From JBFMAI01 sp040755725 (GTDB lineage Bacteria; Planctomycetota; Phycisphaerae; UBA1845; Fen-1342), in the NCBI GenBank assembly GCA_040755725.1, contig JBFMAI010000009.1, positions 80,768-144,767 on the forward strand: a DNA stretch of 64,000 bases, in the 5' to 3' direction. Shown one piece after another: positions 33,833 to 42,554 of this stretch (positions are counted from its first letter, which is position 1; each line of letters starts with the position of its first letter). The notes beneath the pieces are model-generated. The model was not told where the DNA came from, searched no databases, and saw only the letters and a program-made list of their open reading frames with translations. The position numbers and the translations under genes are program-made.

Positions 33833-36340
33833 ATGACAGCGACAGCGCAAGCGGCCGTCGCCGGCCTGAGCGAGGCAGTCTCCGCGGCGTTGGATCGAAA
33901 CGACCTGGGCCGCCTGGCGCGGATGCACTCGTGGTGCCAGGACTTGGTGGAGGCGGCGGCCGGCGGCGAGGCGGGAGCGACGCCTACCGTACGCACGCTG
34001 GCCGAGCGCTTGGTGGTCCTGCTGGAACGTTTGATCCTCGATGAGGCGGCGAACGCCGAACTCGGCATCACGCTGGTTCGCCCGGCCGTGGCCCTGGTCG
34101 AGCGTGCCTACAAGGGCGAAACGGTACAAGCGGACGAGCTGTTAGCGCAGATTCAGGCCGCCGCTGGCAGCGCCGCCGGTTCAGAGGCAGCACCGGTGGA
34201 ACCGCCTGCGCGGCCGGAGCCGGCGCGCGGGTTGGCCACGGCCAAGTCCCCCAAGCCGTCGGCCGCGCCGGCGCCGGCAGCGCCGCCTCCGCCAGCCCCG
34301 GCTTCCGTTGCGCCCGCAGTGCCGGTCCCGCCGTTGGCGGCCGCCGCAGTACCCGGCTCGGAGGCAGCCGGAGGGGGGGGCGGGGAGACGGGGCCCTACG
34401 TCAGCGAGCCGCTGATACTGGACCTGAGTGAACGTGAGCACCTGGAGGGCTTCCTGGAAGAAGCGGCCGAGCACATGGACGCGATCGAGACCGGGCTGTT
34501 GGAGGTGGAGGCGGATCCCGGAAACTCGGCCAAGATCAACGAGCTGTTCCGGCCGTTCCACACGATCAAGGGCATCGCGGGGTTCCTTAACCTGCGGGAC
34601 ATCAACCGCCTGACCCACGAGATCGAAACGATACTGGACCTGGGGCGCAAGAACGAGCTGAAGATCACCGCCGCCACGGTGGACCTGATTCTCCAGAGCG
34701 TGGATGTGCTCAAGGCGCAATTGGCGGCGATCCGCGCGTACCTGGCGGCCCCGACCGGCGGCCCGTGCCCGCAGCCGGTTATTGCTGACATCATGGCGCG
34801 GCTGCGCCAGGCGGCGCGGCCCGGGTCCGGCGGCGGGGACGCGACGGCGCGGCCGAAGCTGGGACAGATTCTGGTGGCCGAGGGGGCCGTGGCCGAAACG
34901 GACGTGCAATCGGCCCTGAAGGACCAGGAAGGGGCAGCGGGGTCGCCGCGGAAACTGGGGGAGATTCTGGTCGAGCGCGGGGCCGCCGCGCCGGGTGACG
35001 TGGAAAAGGCGCTGGTGCAGCAGGCGGCGGGGGCCCCGCTGGCGGACACGTCGATCCGGGTGGACACGGCGAAGCTGGACTTGCTGGTGGACGCCGTGGG
35101 CGAACTGGTGATCGCCCAGTCGATGGTGAGCATGACGGAGGCGGTGACGCAGAACGAGAAGCTGCACCGCAACGTGTCGCAGGTCACGAAGATCGTGCGG
35201 GACGTGCAAGAGACGGCGATGGCGATGCGGATGGTACCGATCGGGCAGACGTTCCAGAAGATGCGGCGGGTGGTGCGGGACGTGTCGCGCAAGGCCGGCA
35301 AGCAGGTGGAGCTGACGATCGCGGGCGAGGAAACCGAGCTCGACAAGAACGTCATTCAGCAGATGTCCGATCCGCTGGTCCACATGGTGCGCAACGCCGT
35401 CGATCACGGCATCGAATCCCCGGAGGGGCGGCGTCAGGCGGGCAAGCCCGAGGTGGGGCAGGTGTTCCTGAACGCGTACCACCAGGGCGACAGCATCGTG
35501 ATTGAGATCCGCGACGACGGGCGCGGGCTGGACCGCGACAAGCTGATCGCCAAGGGCATCGAGCGCGGCCTGATTACGGCCGACGATCAGCTTTCCGACC
35601 AACAGGTGTACGCCATGATCCTGCAGCCGGGGTTCTCGACGGCGGAGCAGGTCACCGACATCTCCGGGCGCGGGGTGGGGATGGACGTTGTGCGGCGGAA
35701 CGTGGAGCAGTTGCGGGGGAAGATCGAGATTCAGTCGGAGAAGGGGCGCGGCAGCACGTTCCTGATTCGACTGCCGCTGACGCTGGCCATCATCGACGGG
35801 ATGCTGGTGAAGGTCGGCCAGGAGCGGATGATCATCCCCACGATCCTCATCGAGCAGTCGCTGCGGCCCGAGCGCAAGCAGATCACGTCGGTGCAGCGGC
35901 GGGGCGCGATGCTCCAGGTGCGCGGCGAGTTGTGCCCGCTGATTCAACTGGCGGCCTTGTTCGGGGCCGGCGGACCGGTCGATCCGTGCGAGCACCTGGT
36001 GGTGCTGGTGCAGTGCGAGGGGCAGAAGATCGCGCTGGTGGTCAACGAGCTGATCGGCCAGCAACAAGTCGTCATCAAGACGTTGGGACAGCGTTTCAAG
36101 CACGTGCGCGGCGTTTCCGGGGCGGCGATTCTCGGGGACGGGCGCGTCGGCGTCATTCTGGAGCCCACCGGCATCCTGGCGTTGCACAATCAGCGCGGGA
36201 GCCCTTGTTACCACGCGAAGCCGGTGGTGCGCACGTTGGAGAAGGCGGCCGTAGCGGTTGCGGCCGCAACCGAGCTAACCCCCCGCGAAAGCGGCACCGG
36301 TCCTCGCGCCGAACTCGAGCCGGCCGCCGTTTCGGTCTAG
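33833..36340 (+). CDS. cheA: Chemotaxis kinase CheA with tandem MshEN-like motifs
   Basis: 835 residues. An unassigned helical part (1-110) and a Pro/Ala linker lead to an HPt domain (about 195-310) with phospho-His243 in FRPFHTIKGIAGF. Then come two 24-residue motifs (342-365 and 374-397), each KLGxILVxxG with the spaced Val, Leu and final Gln. Next are dimerisation (KLDLLVDAVGELVIAQSM), the ATPase (MVRNAVDHGIE, EIRDDGRGLDRD, ISGRGVGMDVV) and a CheW-like domain to about residue 790. CheA passes phosphate from its His to CheY. The ATG has GGGAG upstream. It heads an operon with cheW, cheD, an HDOD gene and cheY; no cheB/cheR or receptor is here. Confidence 0.92.
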   Translation: MTATAQAAVAGLSEAVSAALDRNDLGRLARMHSWCQDLVEAAAGGEAGATPTVRTLAERLVVLLERLILDEAANAELGITLVRPAVALVERAYKGETVQADELLAQIQAAAGSAAGSEAAPVEPPARPEPARGLATAKSPKPSAAPAPAAPPPPAPASVAPAVPVPPLAAAAVPGSEAAGGGGGETGPYVSEPLILDLSEREHLEGFLEEAAEHMDAIETGLLEVEADPGNSAKINELFRPFHTIKGIAGFLNLRDINRLTHEIETILDLGRKNELKITAATVDLILQSVDVLKAQLAAIRAYLAAPTGGPCPQPVIADIMARLRQAARPGSGGGDATARPKLGQILVAEGAVAETDVQSALKDQEGAAGSPRKLGEILVERGAAAPGDVEKALVQQAAGAPLADTSIRVDTAKLDLLVDAVGELVIAQSMVSMTEAVTQNEKLHRNVSQVTKIVRDVQETAMAMRMVPIGQTFQKMRRVVRDVSRKAGKQVELTIAGEETELDKNVIQQMSDPLVHMVRNAVDHGIESPEGRRQAGKPEVGQVFLNAYHQGDSIVIEIRDDGRGLDRDKLIAKGIERGLITADDQLSDQQVYAMILQPGFSTAEQVTDISGRGVGMDVVRRNVEQLRGKIEIQSEKGRGSTFLIRLPLTLAIIDGMLVKVGQERMIIPTILIEQSLRPERKQITSVQRRGAMLQVRGELCPLIQLAALFGAGGPVDPCEHLVVLVQCEGQKIALVVNELIGQQQVVIKTLGQRFKHVRGVSGAAILGDGRVGVILEPTGILALHNQRGSPCYHAKPVVRTLEKAAVAVAAATELTPRESGTGPRAELEPAAVSV

Positions 36341-36352
36341 GAGCATGGAGCC

Positions 36353-36868
36353 ATGCAAGCGACGACGATGCAGAAGAGCAGCGGTGTCCGGGCGGCGACC
36401 CTGGGTGGCAAGTACTTGACGTTCAGCCTGGCGTCCGAGGAGTACGGTCTGGAGATCCTGAAGGTCCGCGAAATCATCGGGATCATGGATATCACGGCCA
36501 TGCCGCAGATGCCCGGCTACGTCAAGGGGGTCATCAACCTGCGCGGCAAGGTCATTCCGGTCATTGACCTGCGGCTGAAGTTCGGCCTGGAGCCCGCGGA
36601 GTACACGGAGCAGACGTGCATCGTGGTGGTGGACGTCGGGTCGCTGGTCGGGATCATCGTCGATACCGTCCAGGAAGTCCTGGACATCGACGCCGGGCAG
36701 ATCGACCCGCCGCCGCCGCTGGGCGCCTCGGTGGACACGAGCTTTGTTCTGGGCATGGGCAAGGTCAAGGACGACGTGAAGATCTTGCTGGACATCGACA
36801 AGGTCCTGGGCTCGGACGAGATCGCCGCGGTCCTGGAGGAAGCGGCCCAGGTCGCGCAAGAGGCCTAG
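36353..36868 (+). CDS. cheW: Chemotaxis coupling protein CheW
   Basis: 171 residues. After a short tail comes a CheW domain: KYLTFSLASEEYGLEILKVR, the strongly conserved GVINLRGKVIPVIDLRLKFG, and GIIVDTVQEVL. CheW links receptors to CheA. It lies 12 bp after cheA with GGAG before the ATG at 36353. The 98-bp space behind it contains two very strong hairpins. Confidence 0.95.
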   Translation: MQATTMQKSSGVRAATLGGKYLTFSLASEEYGLEILKVREIIGIMDITAMPQMPGYVKGVINLRGKVIPVIDLRLKFGLEPAEYTEQTCIVVVDVGSLVGIIVDTVQEVLDIDAGQIDPPPPLGASVDTSFVLGMGKVKDDVKILLDIDKVLGSDEIAAVLEEAAQVAQEA

Positions 36869-36883
36869 CGGGGGCGGAGCGGA

Positions 36884-36949
36884 GCCGCCCGCCGGCGCGG
36901 CGGGCGGCCCACCCCGGGGGCCGTCGTGGGGGGCGACGGCCCCGGGGGT
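36884..36949. other. Two strong GC hairpins between cheW and cheD
   Basis: GCCGCCCGCCG (36884-36894) pairs with CGGCGGGCGGC (36898-36908), an 11-bp stem with a 3-nt loop. GGGGCCGTCG (36917-36926) pairs with CGACGGCCCC (36934-36943), a 10-bp stem. No T-run follows, so attenuation or mRNA processing between cheAW and cheD is possible. Confidence 0.65.
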
Positions 36950-36966
36950 GACGGCAGAGGGCCCCG

Positions 36967-37446
36967 ATGGCCAACGTCGTGGTCGACATTGCGGACCTGG
37001 CCGTCTCGGCGGACCCCGCGGCCACGCTGATTACCTACTCGCTGGGGAGCTGCATCGGCGTGGCGGTGTGGGACCCCGTGGTCCGGGTCGGCGGCATGTT
37101 GCACTACATGCTGCCCGAGTCGCAGCTCTCACCCGAGAAGGCGCGGTCCAGCCCGGCCATGTTCTGCGACACCGGGGTACCGCGGTTGTTTCGCGCCGCG
37201 TACGAGCTGGGGGCCGTCAAGAGCCGCTTGGTCGTCAAGGTGGCCGGCGGCTCGCAGTTACTGGACGACAACGGCACCTTCAACATCGGCAAGCGCAACT
37301 ACCTGGCGCTGCGCAAGATCTTCTGGAAGAACGGCGTCATGATCGCCGCGGAGAACGTCGGGGGTTCCATCAGTCGGACATTGAAACTGGATGTCGGCAC
37401 CGGGGCCGTGACGATCCGGTCGCGCAACGAGGAGGTGCCGCTGTGA
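36967..37446 (+). CDS. cheD: Chemoreceptor glutamine deamidase CheD
   Basis: 159 residues, the usual size. The catalytic Cys is in YSLGSCIGVAVWD and the His in GGMLHYMLPES; VVKVAGGSQLL and NIGKRNYLAL are further family blocks. CheD deamidates Gln in receptors and, with CheC in other bacteria, tunes adaptation. The following HDOD gene starts inside its stop codon (GTGA). Confidence 0.94.
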   Translation: MANVVVDIADLAVSADPAATLITYSLGSCIGVAVWDPVVRVGGMLHYMLPESQLSPEKARSSPAMFCDTGVPRLFRAAYELGAVKSRLVVKVAGGSQLLDDNGTFNIGKRNYLALRKIFWKNGVMIAAENVGGSISRTLKLDVGTGAVTIRSRNEEVPL

Positions 37447-38297
37447 GCACGATCCAGTTGGACCAGATCATCGAGCGCGTCGGGACGTTGCCGCACTTGC
37501 CGTCCACGATCCTGCACCTGGTCAACGTGGTGAGCGACCCCCGGGCGCGGCTGGAACAGATCGTCGAGGCCATCCGCTATGACCAGGCCCTGACCGCCGA
37601 AGTCCTGAAGTTGTGCAATTCCGCCTACTTCGGCCTGGCCCGACGGGTGGAGTCGCTGGACGACGCGGTGTGCCTGTTGGGCACGGTCCGCGTGTTCCAA
37701 TTGGTCATGGCGGCGCACGCGCGGGCCATGCTGAGCCGCCCGCAGGAGGGCTACGGGTTGCCCGCCGGCGCGCTGTGGGCACATTCGGTCGGGGTGGCTG
37801 TGGCGGCGCAGCTCCTGGCGCGGCGGGTCCGGTTGCCGCAGTTCGGGTCGCTGTTCACGGCGGGGTTGCTGCACGACACGGGCAAGATCGTGTTGAACGA
37901 ATTCGTGGGGGAGCAGTACGCGGAGATTGTGCGGCGGGTCACCGAGGACGGCGCATCCTTCCTGGACGCCGAGCAGCAGGTCCTGGGGTATACGCACCCG
38001 GAGGTGGGCGCGCGGCTGGCCGCGTCCTGGAGCCTCCCGGATTCGATTGTGCACTGCATCCGGTATCATCACGACCCGGGGGCGTGCCCGCAGGCGGAGC
38101 CGTTGGTGGACGTGATTCATCTGGCGGACGCGGTGTGTATCCTGCTCGGGGTCGGTGCGGGAGATGACGGACTGGCGTATCGGGCCCAGGGAGCCGTGAT
38201 GAAGCGTTACAACCTGACCGAGGCGGACCTGGAAGTGATCGGGGCCGAGGCGATTGGGGAGCTGCGCTCCGTCCAAGCGATGTTCACTGAAAGATAG
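37443..38297 (+). CDS. HDOD-domain signalling protein
   Basis: 284 residues: an HDOD domain (about 10-205) with LPHLPSTILHLVNVVSDPRA, LKLCNSAYFGLARRVESL, TAGLLHDTGKIVL and the HHDPG-like YHHDPGACPQ. HDOD domains resemble HD hydrolases; here HD and HH pairs are kept, so metal binding is possible, though most family members are regulatory. GTG start (37443-37445) overlaps the cheD stop. A link of chemotaxis with cyclic-dinucleotide signalling is inferred. Confidence 0.88.
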   Translation: MSTIQLDQIIERVGTLPHLPSTILHLVNVVSDPRARLEQIVEAIRYDQALTAEVLKLCNSAYFGLARRVESLDDAVCLLGTVRVFQLVMAAHARAMLSRPQEGYGLPAGALWAHSVGVAVAAQLLARRVRLPQFGSLFTAGLLHDTGKIVLNEFVGEQYAEIVRRVTEDGASFLDAEQQVLGYTHPEVGARLAASWSLPDSIVHCIRYHHDPGACPQAEPLVDVIHLADAVCILLGVGAGDDGLAYRAQGAVMKRYNLTEADLEVIGAEAIGELRSVQAMFTER

Positions 38298-38307
38298 AGG
38301 CCGGGCC

Positions 38308-38733
38308 ATGGCTGCGAACATCCTGGTAGTGGACGATTCCGGAACCATGCGGAACATGATCAAGCGTACCTTGGCCATGTGCGGTCTGGACATCGGCGAG
38401 GTGTATGAGGCCTCCAACGGGATCGAGGCCCTGGCCCGGATGCACGAGCACCCGGTCAGCGTCATCCTGCTGGACATCAACATGCCCGTGATGAACGGGT
38501 TAAAGTTGCTATCCCGCATTCACGACGACGAGCGCCTCCGGCACATCCCCGTCATTATTGCCTCCACCGAGGGCAGCGAGACGCGTATCCGTGAACTCAT
38601 GGCCCACGGGGCCCGCGGCTACATCCGCAAGCCCTTCCGACCCGAGCAGATCCGCGACGTGTTGACGCCGATCCTGGGGCGCACCGATGCCCCTACCACC
38701 ACCCTGGCGGAGAACGACGAACTGGCCTTCTGA
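38308..38733 (+). CDS. cheY: CheY-type response regulator
   Basis: 141 residues, a single receiver domain. Asp10 (VVDDSG), phospho-acceptor Asp56 (ILLDINMPVMNG), Thr at IIASTEG and Lys in YIRKPF are all present. It is the likely phosphate acceptor of the CheA at 33833. Phosphorylated CheY turns the flagellar switch. A short polar tail (DAPTTTLAENDELAF) follows the domain. The assembly gap lies 48 bp after the stop, so further che genes cannot be excluded. Confidence 0.92.
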   Translation: MAANILVVDDSGTMRNMIKRTLAMCGLDIGEVYEASNGIEALARMHEHPVSVILLDINMPVMNGLKLLSRIHDDERLRHIPVIIASTEGSETRIRELMAHGARGYIRKPFRPEQIRDVLTPILGRTDAPTTTLAENDELAF

Positions 38734-39147
38734 GAGCCGGCATCAGGACGTCGGGCGACGGGCCTCCCGCCGGGCGCCCGANNNNNNNNNNGGGCCTTCT
38801 GCGCGCGGCCACCGGGCGGGGGGGCGCGGGGCCCCCGGCGGGGCCCCCCCCCGACCAGTGGTCGCTCCCCCACGCTGTCTTGTCGGGCGTTTTGACAGGC
38901 GCCAGCAGGACCCGCACGCACGTGCGGGGCCGGGCGTCCCGCCACGCGCGTGGCCGGTCCGGTCAGACGCCGCAAGAAGACAAGCCGGTGTCGTGTAGAC
39001 TTTCTGGCGTTCGGCCTGCCTACGGACACCGCGTGTGCCCTTGACACTGCGCGGGACCGGGTATACACCTACCCCCCTTGACAGCGGTTGTCGCGCTCGT
39101 TGGCGCCGCAACCCCCGCTTCCATCACTTGTGCATGGAGACCATATT
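38734..39147. other. Gene-free region with assembly gap
   Basis: Contains ten Ns at 38782-38791 within GC-rich low-complexity sequence (G- and C-runs around 38818-38852), so the true length of the missing part is unknown. A hairpin CCCGCAC/GTGCGGG is at 38911-38928. TTGACA at 39041-39046 with TATACA at 39062-39067 (15-nt spacer) may be the promoter of the next gene. Confidence 0.85.
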
Positions 39148-39594
39148 ATGCCCAGACGAAAACGTCGCGCCGCGCCGGCCCGAGGCCGGCGGTCCCGTCG
39201 TTCGCGGGCTCCCAAGGCCCCCGTCGGTTCCAACGCCGTGCAAAGCCTGCGGGCCTGCCGAGCCGAGCTTGAGGCCCAGTGCGCCGCGCTGACCGCCCAG
39301 ATGGCGGCCGTCGATCGGGCGTTGCAGGCGCTGACCGGCGTGGCCGCGGCCCCCGGACGGCCGGTCGGGCGTCGCGCCCGCGGCGGCGGTGGCTTTCGCG
39401 CCGGCTCGCTCAAGGAGTACATCGCGAAGGTGTTGAGCGGTGGGGGCACGATGAAGGTCAAGGACATTGCCGCCGGGGTGCTGAGCGCCGGCTACCAGAC
39501 GGCCAACAAGACCTTGGCCAAGAGCGTCGGCATCGCCCTGACGGAAATGCCCAATGTTCACAAGGTCGGGCGCGGGCGATTCCGCTTGAAGTGA
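39148..39594 (+). CDS. Basic winged-helix DNA-binding protein
   Basis: 148 residues: an Arg/Ala-rich N-terminal tail (MPRRKRRAAPARGRRSRRSR), a short coiled coil (residues 35-65), and a C-terminal domain with LKEYIAKVLSGGGTMKVKDI, AAGVLSAGYQTANKTLAKSV and VGRGRFRLK. This reads as a small winged helix with an RGRF-type wing, and matches a group of short proteins common in planctomycetes. A histone-like tail joined to a DNA-binding winged helix suggests a chromatin or nucleoid protein. The ATG at 39148 is likely; a TTGACA promoter lies about 100 bp upstream. Confidence 0.68.
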   Translation: MPRRKRRAAPARGRRSRRSRAPKAPVGSNAVQSLRACRAELEAQCAALTAQMAAVDRALQALTGVAAAPGRPVGRRARGGGGFRAGSLKEYIAKVLSGGGTMKVKDIAAGVLSAGYQTANKTLAKSVGIALTEMPNVHKVGRGRFRLK

Positions 39595-39785
39595 GCGCAG
39601 CGCGGCAAGAAGCAAGGCGGCGGCGTCCGTCGTGCACGGCGGGGCGCTGCCGGTGCCGCGCCCGTCGCCGGCCCCGGTCGCGCCCCCTTGTTCTGCGCTG
39701 CGGATCGTGGTCTCCGGGCTGACCGGCTGGAACGGCAGCGGCCGGTCGCGTTGCCCGCCGACCATCAGCGGTTGGGATTCGGTAC

Positions 39786-41081
39786 ATGGCGCTTGGCGAC
39801 TTTCTGAACGAGTTGGAGCAGCGCGGCCTGGTTCACCAGATGTCGGCGCCGGAAGTGGCGGACGCCCTGCGCACGCGGCCGGTCGTCGGCTACGCGGGGT
39901 TTGATCCCACGGCGGACTCGCTGCACATCGGCAGCCTGCTGCCCTTGATGACGCTGGTGCGCTTTCAGCGGGCCGGGCACCGCGCTATCGGCCTGCTGGG
40001 CGGGGGCACGGGGTTGATCGGCGATCCCAGTGGCCGGGAGAGCGAACGCACCCTGCTGTCCCGCGAGCAGGTCGAGCAGAACGTGGCCGGGATCCGCCGG
40101 CAAATCGAGCGCTTCCTCGATCTGGACGGCCCGGGCGCAGCGCGGGTGGTCAATAACGCCGAGTGGCTGTGCGAGCTGAACCTGATCGACTTCCTGCGCG
40201 ACATCGGCAAGCACTTCTCGGTCAACCAGATGATCGTGCGGGACTCCGTGCGGGCCCGGCTGGAAACCCGGGAGCAGGGGCTCTCGTACACCGAGTTTTC
40301 GTACATGCTGCTCCAAGCGTATGACTTCCTGGCCCTGCACGACCGCTTCGGCTGCACGCTGCAACTTGGCGGCAGCGACCAGTGGGGCAATATCCTGTCC
40401 GGCGCGGACCTGATCCGGCGCCTCCGCGGCGCCGCGGCGTATGGTCTGACCATGCCGCTGCTGACGCGCGCCGATGGGAAAAAGTTCGGCAAGAGCGAGC
40501 AAGGGAACATCTGGCTCGATCCGCGGCGGACCAGTCCGTATCACTTCTACCAGTACTGGCTCAATACCGCCGATGCGGACGTGGTCCCATACCTGAAGAT
40601 GCTCACGTTGCTGCCGCTGGAGACGATTCGAGAGGCGGCGGAAGCCGCGGCGCGGGCGCCGGAGCAACGCTCCGGGCAGCGGCTGTTGGCCGAGGAGCTG
40701 ACCCGCCTCGTCCACGGCCCCGAGGCCCTGGAGCGTGCCCAGCGGACCACGGCCGTGCTGTTCAGCAAAGAGGCCGACTACCGGCAGTTGTCCGCGGAGG
40801 AGCTGGCCGAGGCGTTTCAGGGAGCGCCAACTAGTCAACTGGATCGCGCGGCCCTGGGGACGCCCGCCGCGGGTCTGATTGCGGTGTTGGCGGATGCCGG
40901 TTTGTATCCCTCACGCGGGCAGGCGCGAAAAGACCTGCCGAACGGCTCCGTGTCGGTCAACCACGTGACCGTCCGCGATGTGAACCACGTGCTTACGGCG
41001 GGCGACGTGTTGGCGGGCGGCTTCATCATCCTGCAAAAGGGCCGCAAGCACTACCACGTGCTGCGCGTGACCGGGGAGTGA
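39786..41081 (+). CDS. tyrS: Tyrosyl-tRNA synthetase
   Basis: 431 residues, close to E. coli TyrRS. AGFDPTADSLHIGSL holds the HIGH motif as HIGS, GGSDQWGNI is the tyrosine pocket, and KKFGKSE is the KMSKS loop as KFGKS. A C-terminal S4 domain starts near PSRGQARKDL and ends KGRKHYHVL. The enzyme attaches tyrosine to tRNA-Tyr. It converges with the glycosyltransferase gene, 7 bp apart. Confidence 0.96.
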   Translation: MALGDFLNELEQRGLVHQMSAPEVADALRTRPVVGYAGFDPTADSLHIGSLLPLMTLVRFQRAGHRAIGLLGGGTGLIGDPSGRESERTLLSREQVEQNVAGIRRQIERFLDLDGPGAARVVNNAEWLCELNLIDFLRDIGKHFSVNQMIVRDSVRARLETREQGLSYTEFSYMLLQAYDFLALHDRFGCTLQLGGSDQWGNILSGADLIRRLRGAAAYGLTMPLLTRADGKKFGKSEQGNIWLDPRRTSPYHFYQYWLNTADADVVPYLKMLTLLPLETIREAAEAAARAPEQRSGQRLLAEELTRLVHGPEALERAQRTTAVLFSKEADYRQLSAEELAEAFQGAPTSQLDRAALGTPAAGLIAVLADAGLYPSRGQARKDLPNGSVSVNHVTVRDVNHVLTAGDVLAGGFIILQKGRKHYHVLRVTGE

Positions 41082-41088
41082 ACCGCGA

Positions 41089-42078
41089 CTACACGGACCC
41101 CGCGCCGTCGGGCGCGGAGGCCGGACTATCCGCCGGGCGCGACGGACGCACGATGTACAAGGGGCGTTGCTTGACCTCCTCGTACATCCGCCCGACATAT
41201 TCCCCCAGAATCCAGAGCACCATGAGGTTGGCCCCGCCGAGGATCAGGACGGCGGCCAGGATCGAGCTCCACCCGGGCTGAGCGCGGTCGGTGAAGAAGT
41301 AGGCCCACAAGACGAACAGCAGGTAGCCGGCGGCGGCCAGTGACACCGCCGCCCCCAGCAGGCCCGCTAGGCGCAGCGGCCAGGAGGAGAACGAGAAGAT
41401 GGCATCGCCGGCCAGGCGCAGCATGGCACGATAGGAGTACTTGGAGCAGCCGGCGTGCCGCGGTTCCGCGTCGTAGAGCACTTCGGCGGTCGTGAAGCCG
41501 ATCCAATGCACGAGGGCCCGGTTCAACCGCCGGCGTTCCCCGCAGGCCAGGAACGCCGCCACCGCTTCCCGGCTCATGAGACGGAAATCCGCCGCCCCGG
41601 GCGACACTCGCAGGCGGGTCAGGGCCGAGAGCAACCGGTAGAACACGCGCGAACCAACGCGCTTGAGGGCGCTGGTGTCCACCGGGTCTCGGCGGACGGC
41701 CTGCACCACGTCGCTACCTTCACGCCATCGCTCCACCAGGCGAGGTATCAGCTCCGGTGGGTGCTGCAAGTCACCGTCCATCGTCACCACCGCGTCACCG
41801 CGCGCGTGAACCAACCCCGCCACGATGGCGGCTTGGTGGCCGAAGTTGCGCGACAGCCGCACGAGCCGGATGCCCGGCGAGGTCGCCGCCCGACGTTCGA
41901 TGCGAACCGGGGTGTCGTCGCGGCTCCCGTCATCCACGAAGACGATTTCCGCGGGCTCGGCCAGGCGCGCGAGCACGACCTGAAGTCGTTCCAGAAGGGC
42001 GTCGATGTTCTCGCTTTCGTTGTACACGGGGATGACGACGGACAGCCGGGGCGGCGGTCGGGAGGAGGGCGCGGGCAT
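41089..42078 (-). CDS. Family 2 glycosyltransferase, DPM/GtrB type
   Basis: 329 residues. RLSVVIPVYNESENIDALL, EIVFVDDGSRDDT, and AVVTMDGDLQHPPELIP are the GT2 nucleotide-sugar and DxD segments. Two C-terminal helices (SWPLRLAGLLGAAVSLAAAG and AAVLILGGANLMVLWI) match the polyprenyl-phosphate glycosyltransferase group (dolichol-phosphate mannosyl/GtrB-like). It probably loads a sugar onto undecaprenyl phosphate for surface glycosylation. The start at 42078 gives the normal family N-terminus; the frame extends further upstream. Confidence 0.9.
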   Translation of the reverse strand: MPAPSSRPPPRLSVVIPVYNESENIDALLERLQVVLARLAEPAEIVFVDDGSRDDTPVRIERRAATSPGIRLVRLSRNFGHQAAIVAGLVHARGDAVVTMDGDLQHPPELIPRLVERWREGSDVVQAVRRDPVDTSALKRVGSRVFYRLLSALTRLRVSPGAADFRLMSREAVAAFLACGERRRLNRALVHWIGFTTAEVLYDAEPRHAGCSKYSYRAMLRLAGDAIFSFSSWPLRLAGLLGAAVSLAAAGYLLFVLWAYFFTDRAQPGWSSILAAVLILGGANLMVLWILGEYVGRMYEEVKQRPLYIVRPSRPADSPASAPDGAGSV

Positions 42079-42257
42079 CCCGAAACCTGTACCCCGTGGG
42101 GGGGCGGCCGACAAGCCCCCCCGATTTTTTTGTGGCGGGGGTGATTGACACGCTGGGGGGTGCTGCTCAGAATACCGCCCTTGTGTTCGTTGCGGCAGCA
42201 TCCCCGCCGGCGCGGCGGGGGCCAAAGCGAGTGGTCCTGCATTAACGGAGCACGGAC

Positions 42258-42356
42258 ATGTGGAGTTGGTTCACTGCGAATTGGTGGACGGTGTTGCTTT
42301 TCGTCGGGGTCGCGTGGTTGGTGATCACGCTCCTGGGTGGCCAGACCACCACGTAG
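42258..42356 (+). CDS. 32-residue single-helix membrane peptide
   Basis: A very short gene: MWSWFTANWWTVLLFVGVAW, then LVITLLGGQTTT and TAG. It has GGAG 7 nt before the ATG. The product is one membrane helix rich in Trp. It lies alone between the glycosyltransferase and metG. It could be a regulatory membrane peptide; that is a guess. It is small enough to be by chance, but the ribosome site and clean hydrophobicity favour a gene. Confidence 0.5.
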   Translation: MWSWFTANWWTVLLFVGVAWLVITLLGGQTTT

Positions 42357-42554
42357 AGCGGAGTACCGACGCAGGCCGTCCACGCGGTGGCCTGATGTGA
42401 AAGCGCGCCGCACGGCAGTCCCGCATCGGATGGCAAGCGGCGCGTTTTCTGTTGCGCCGCGCCGGGCGCCGGGGGGGGCCGAGCGGCGTCATTGCGGGAC
42501 AAGGGGGCCGCCCGTACCATCCGAACCTTCGAACTTGGTCGGGAGACACCGCGT

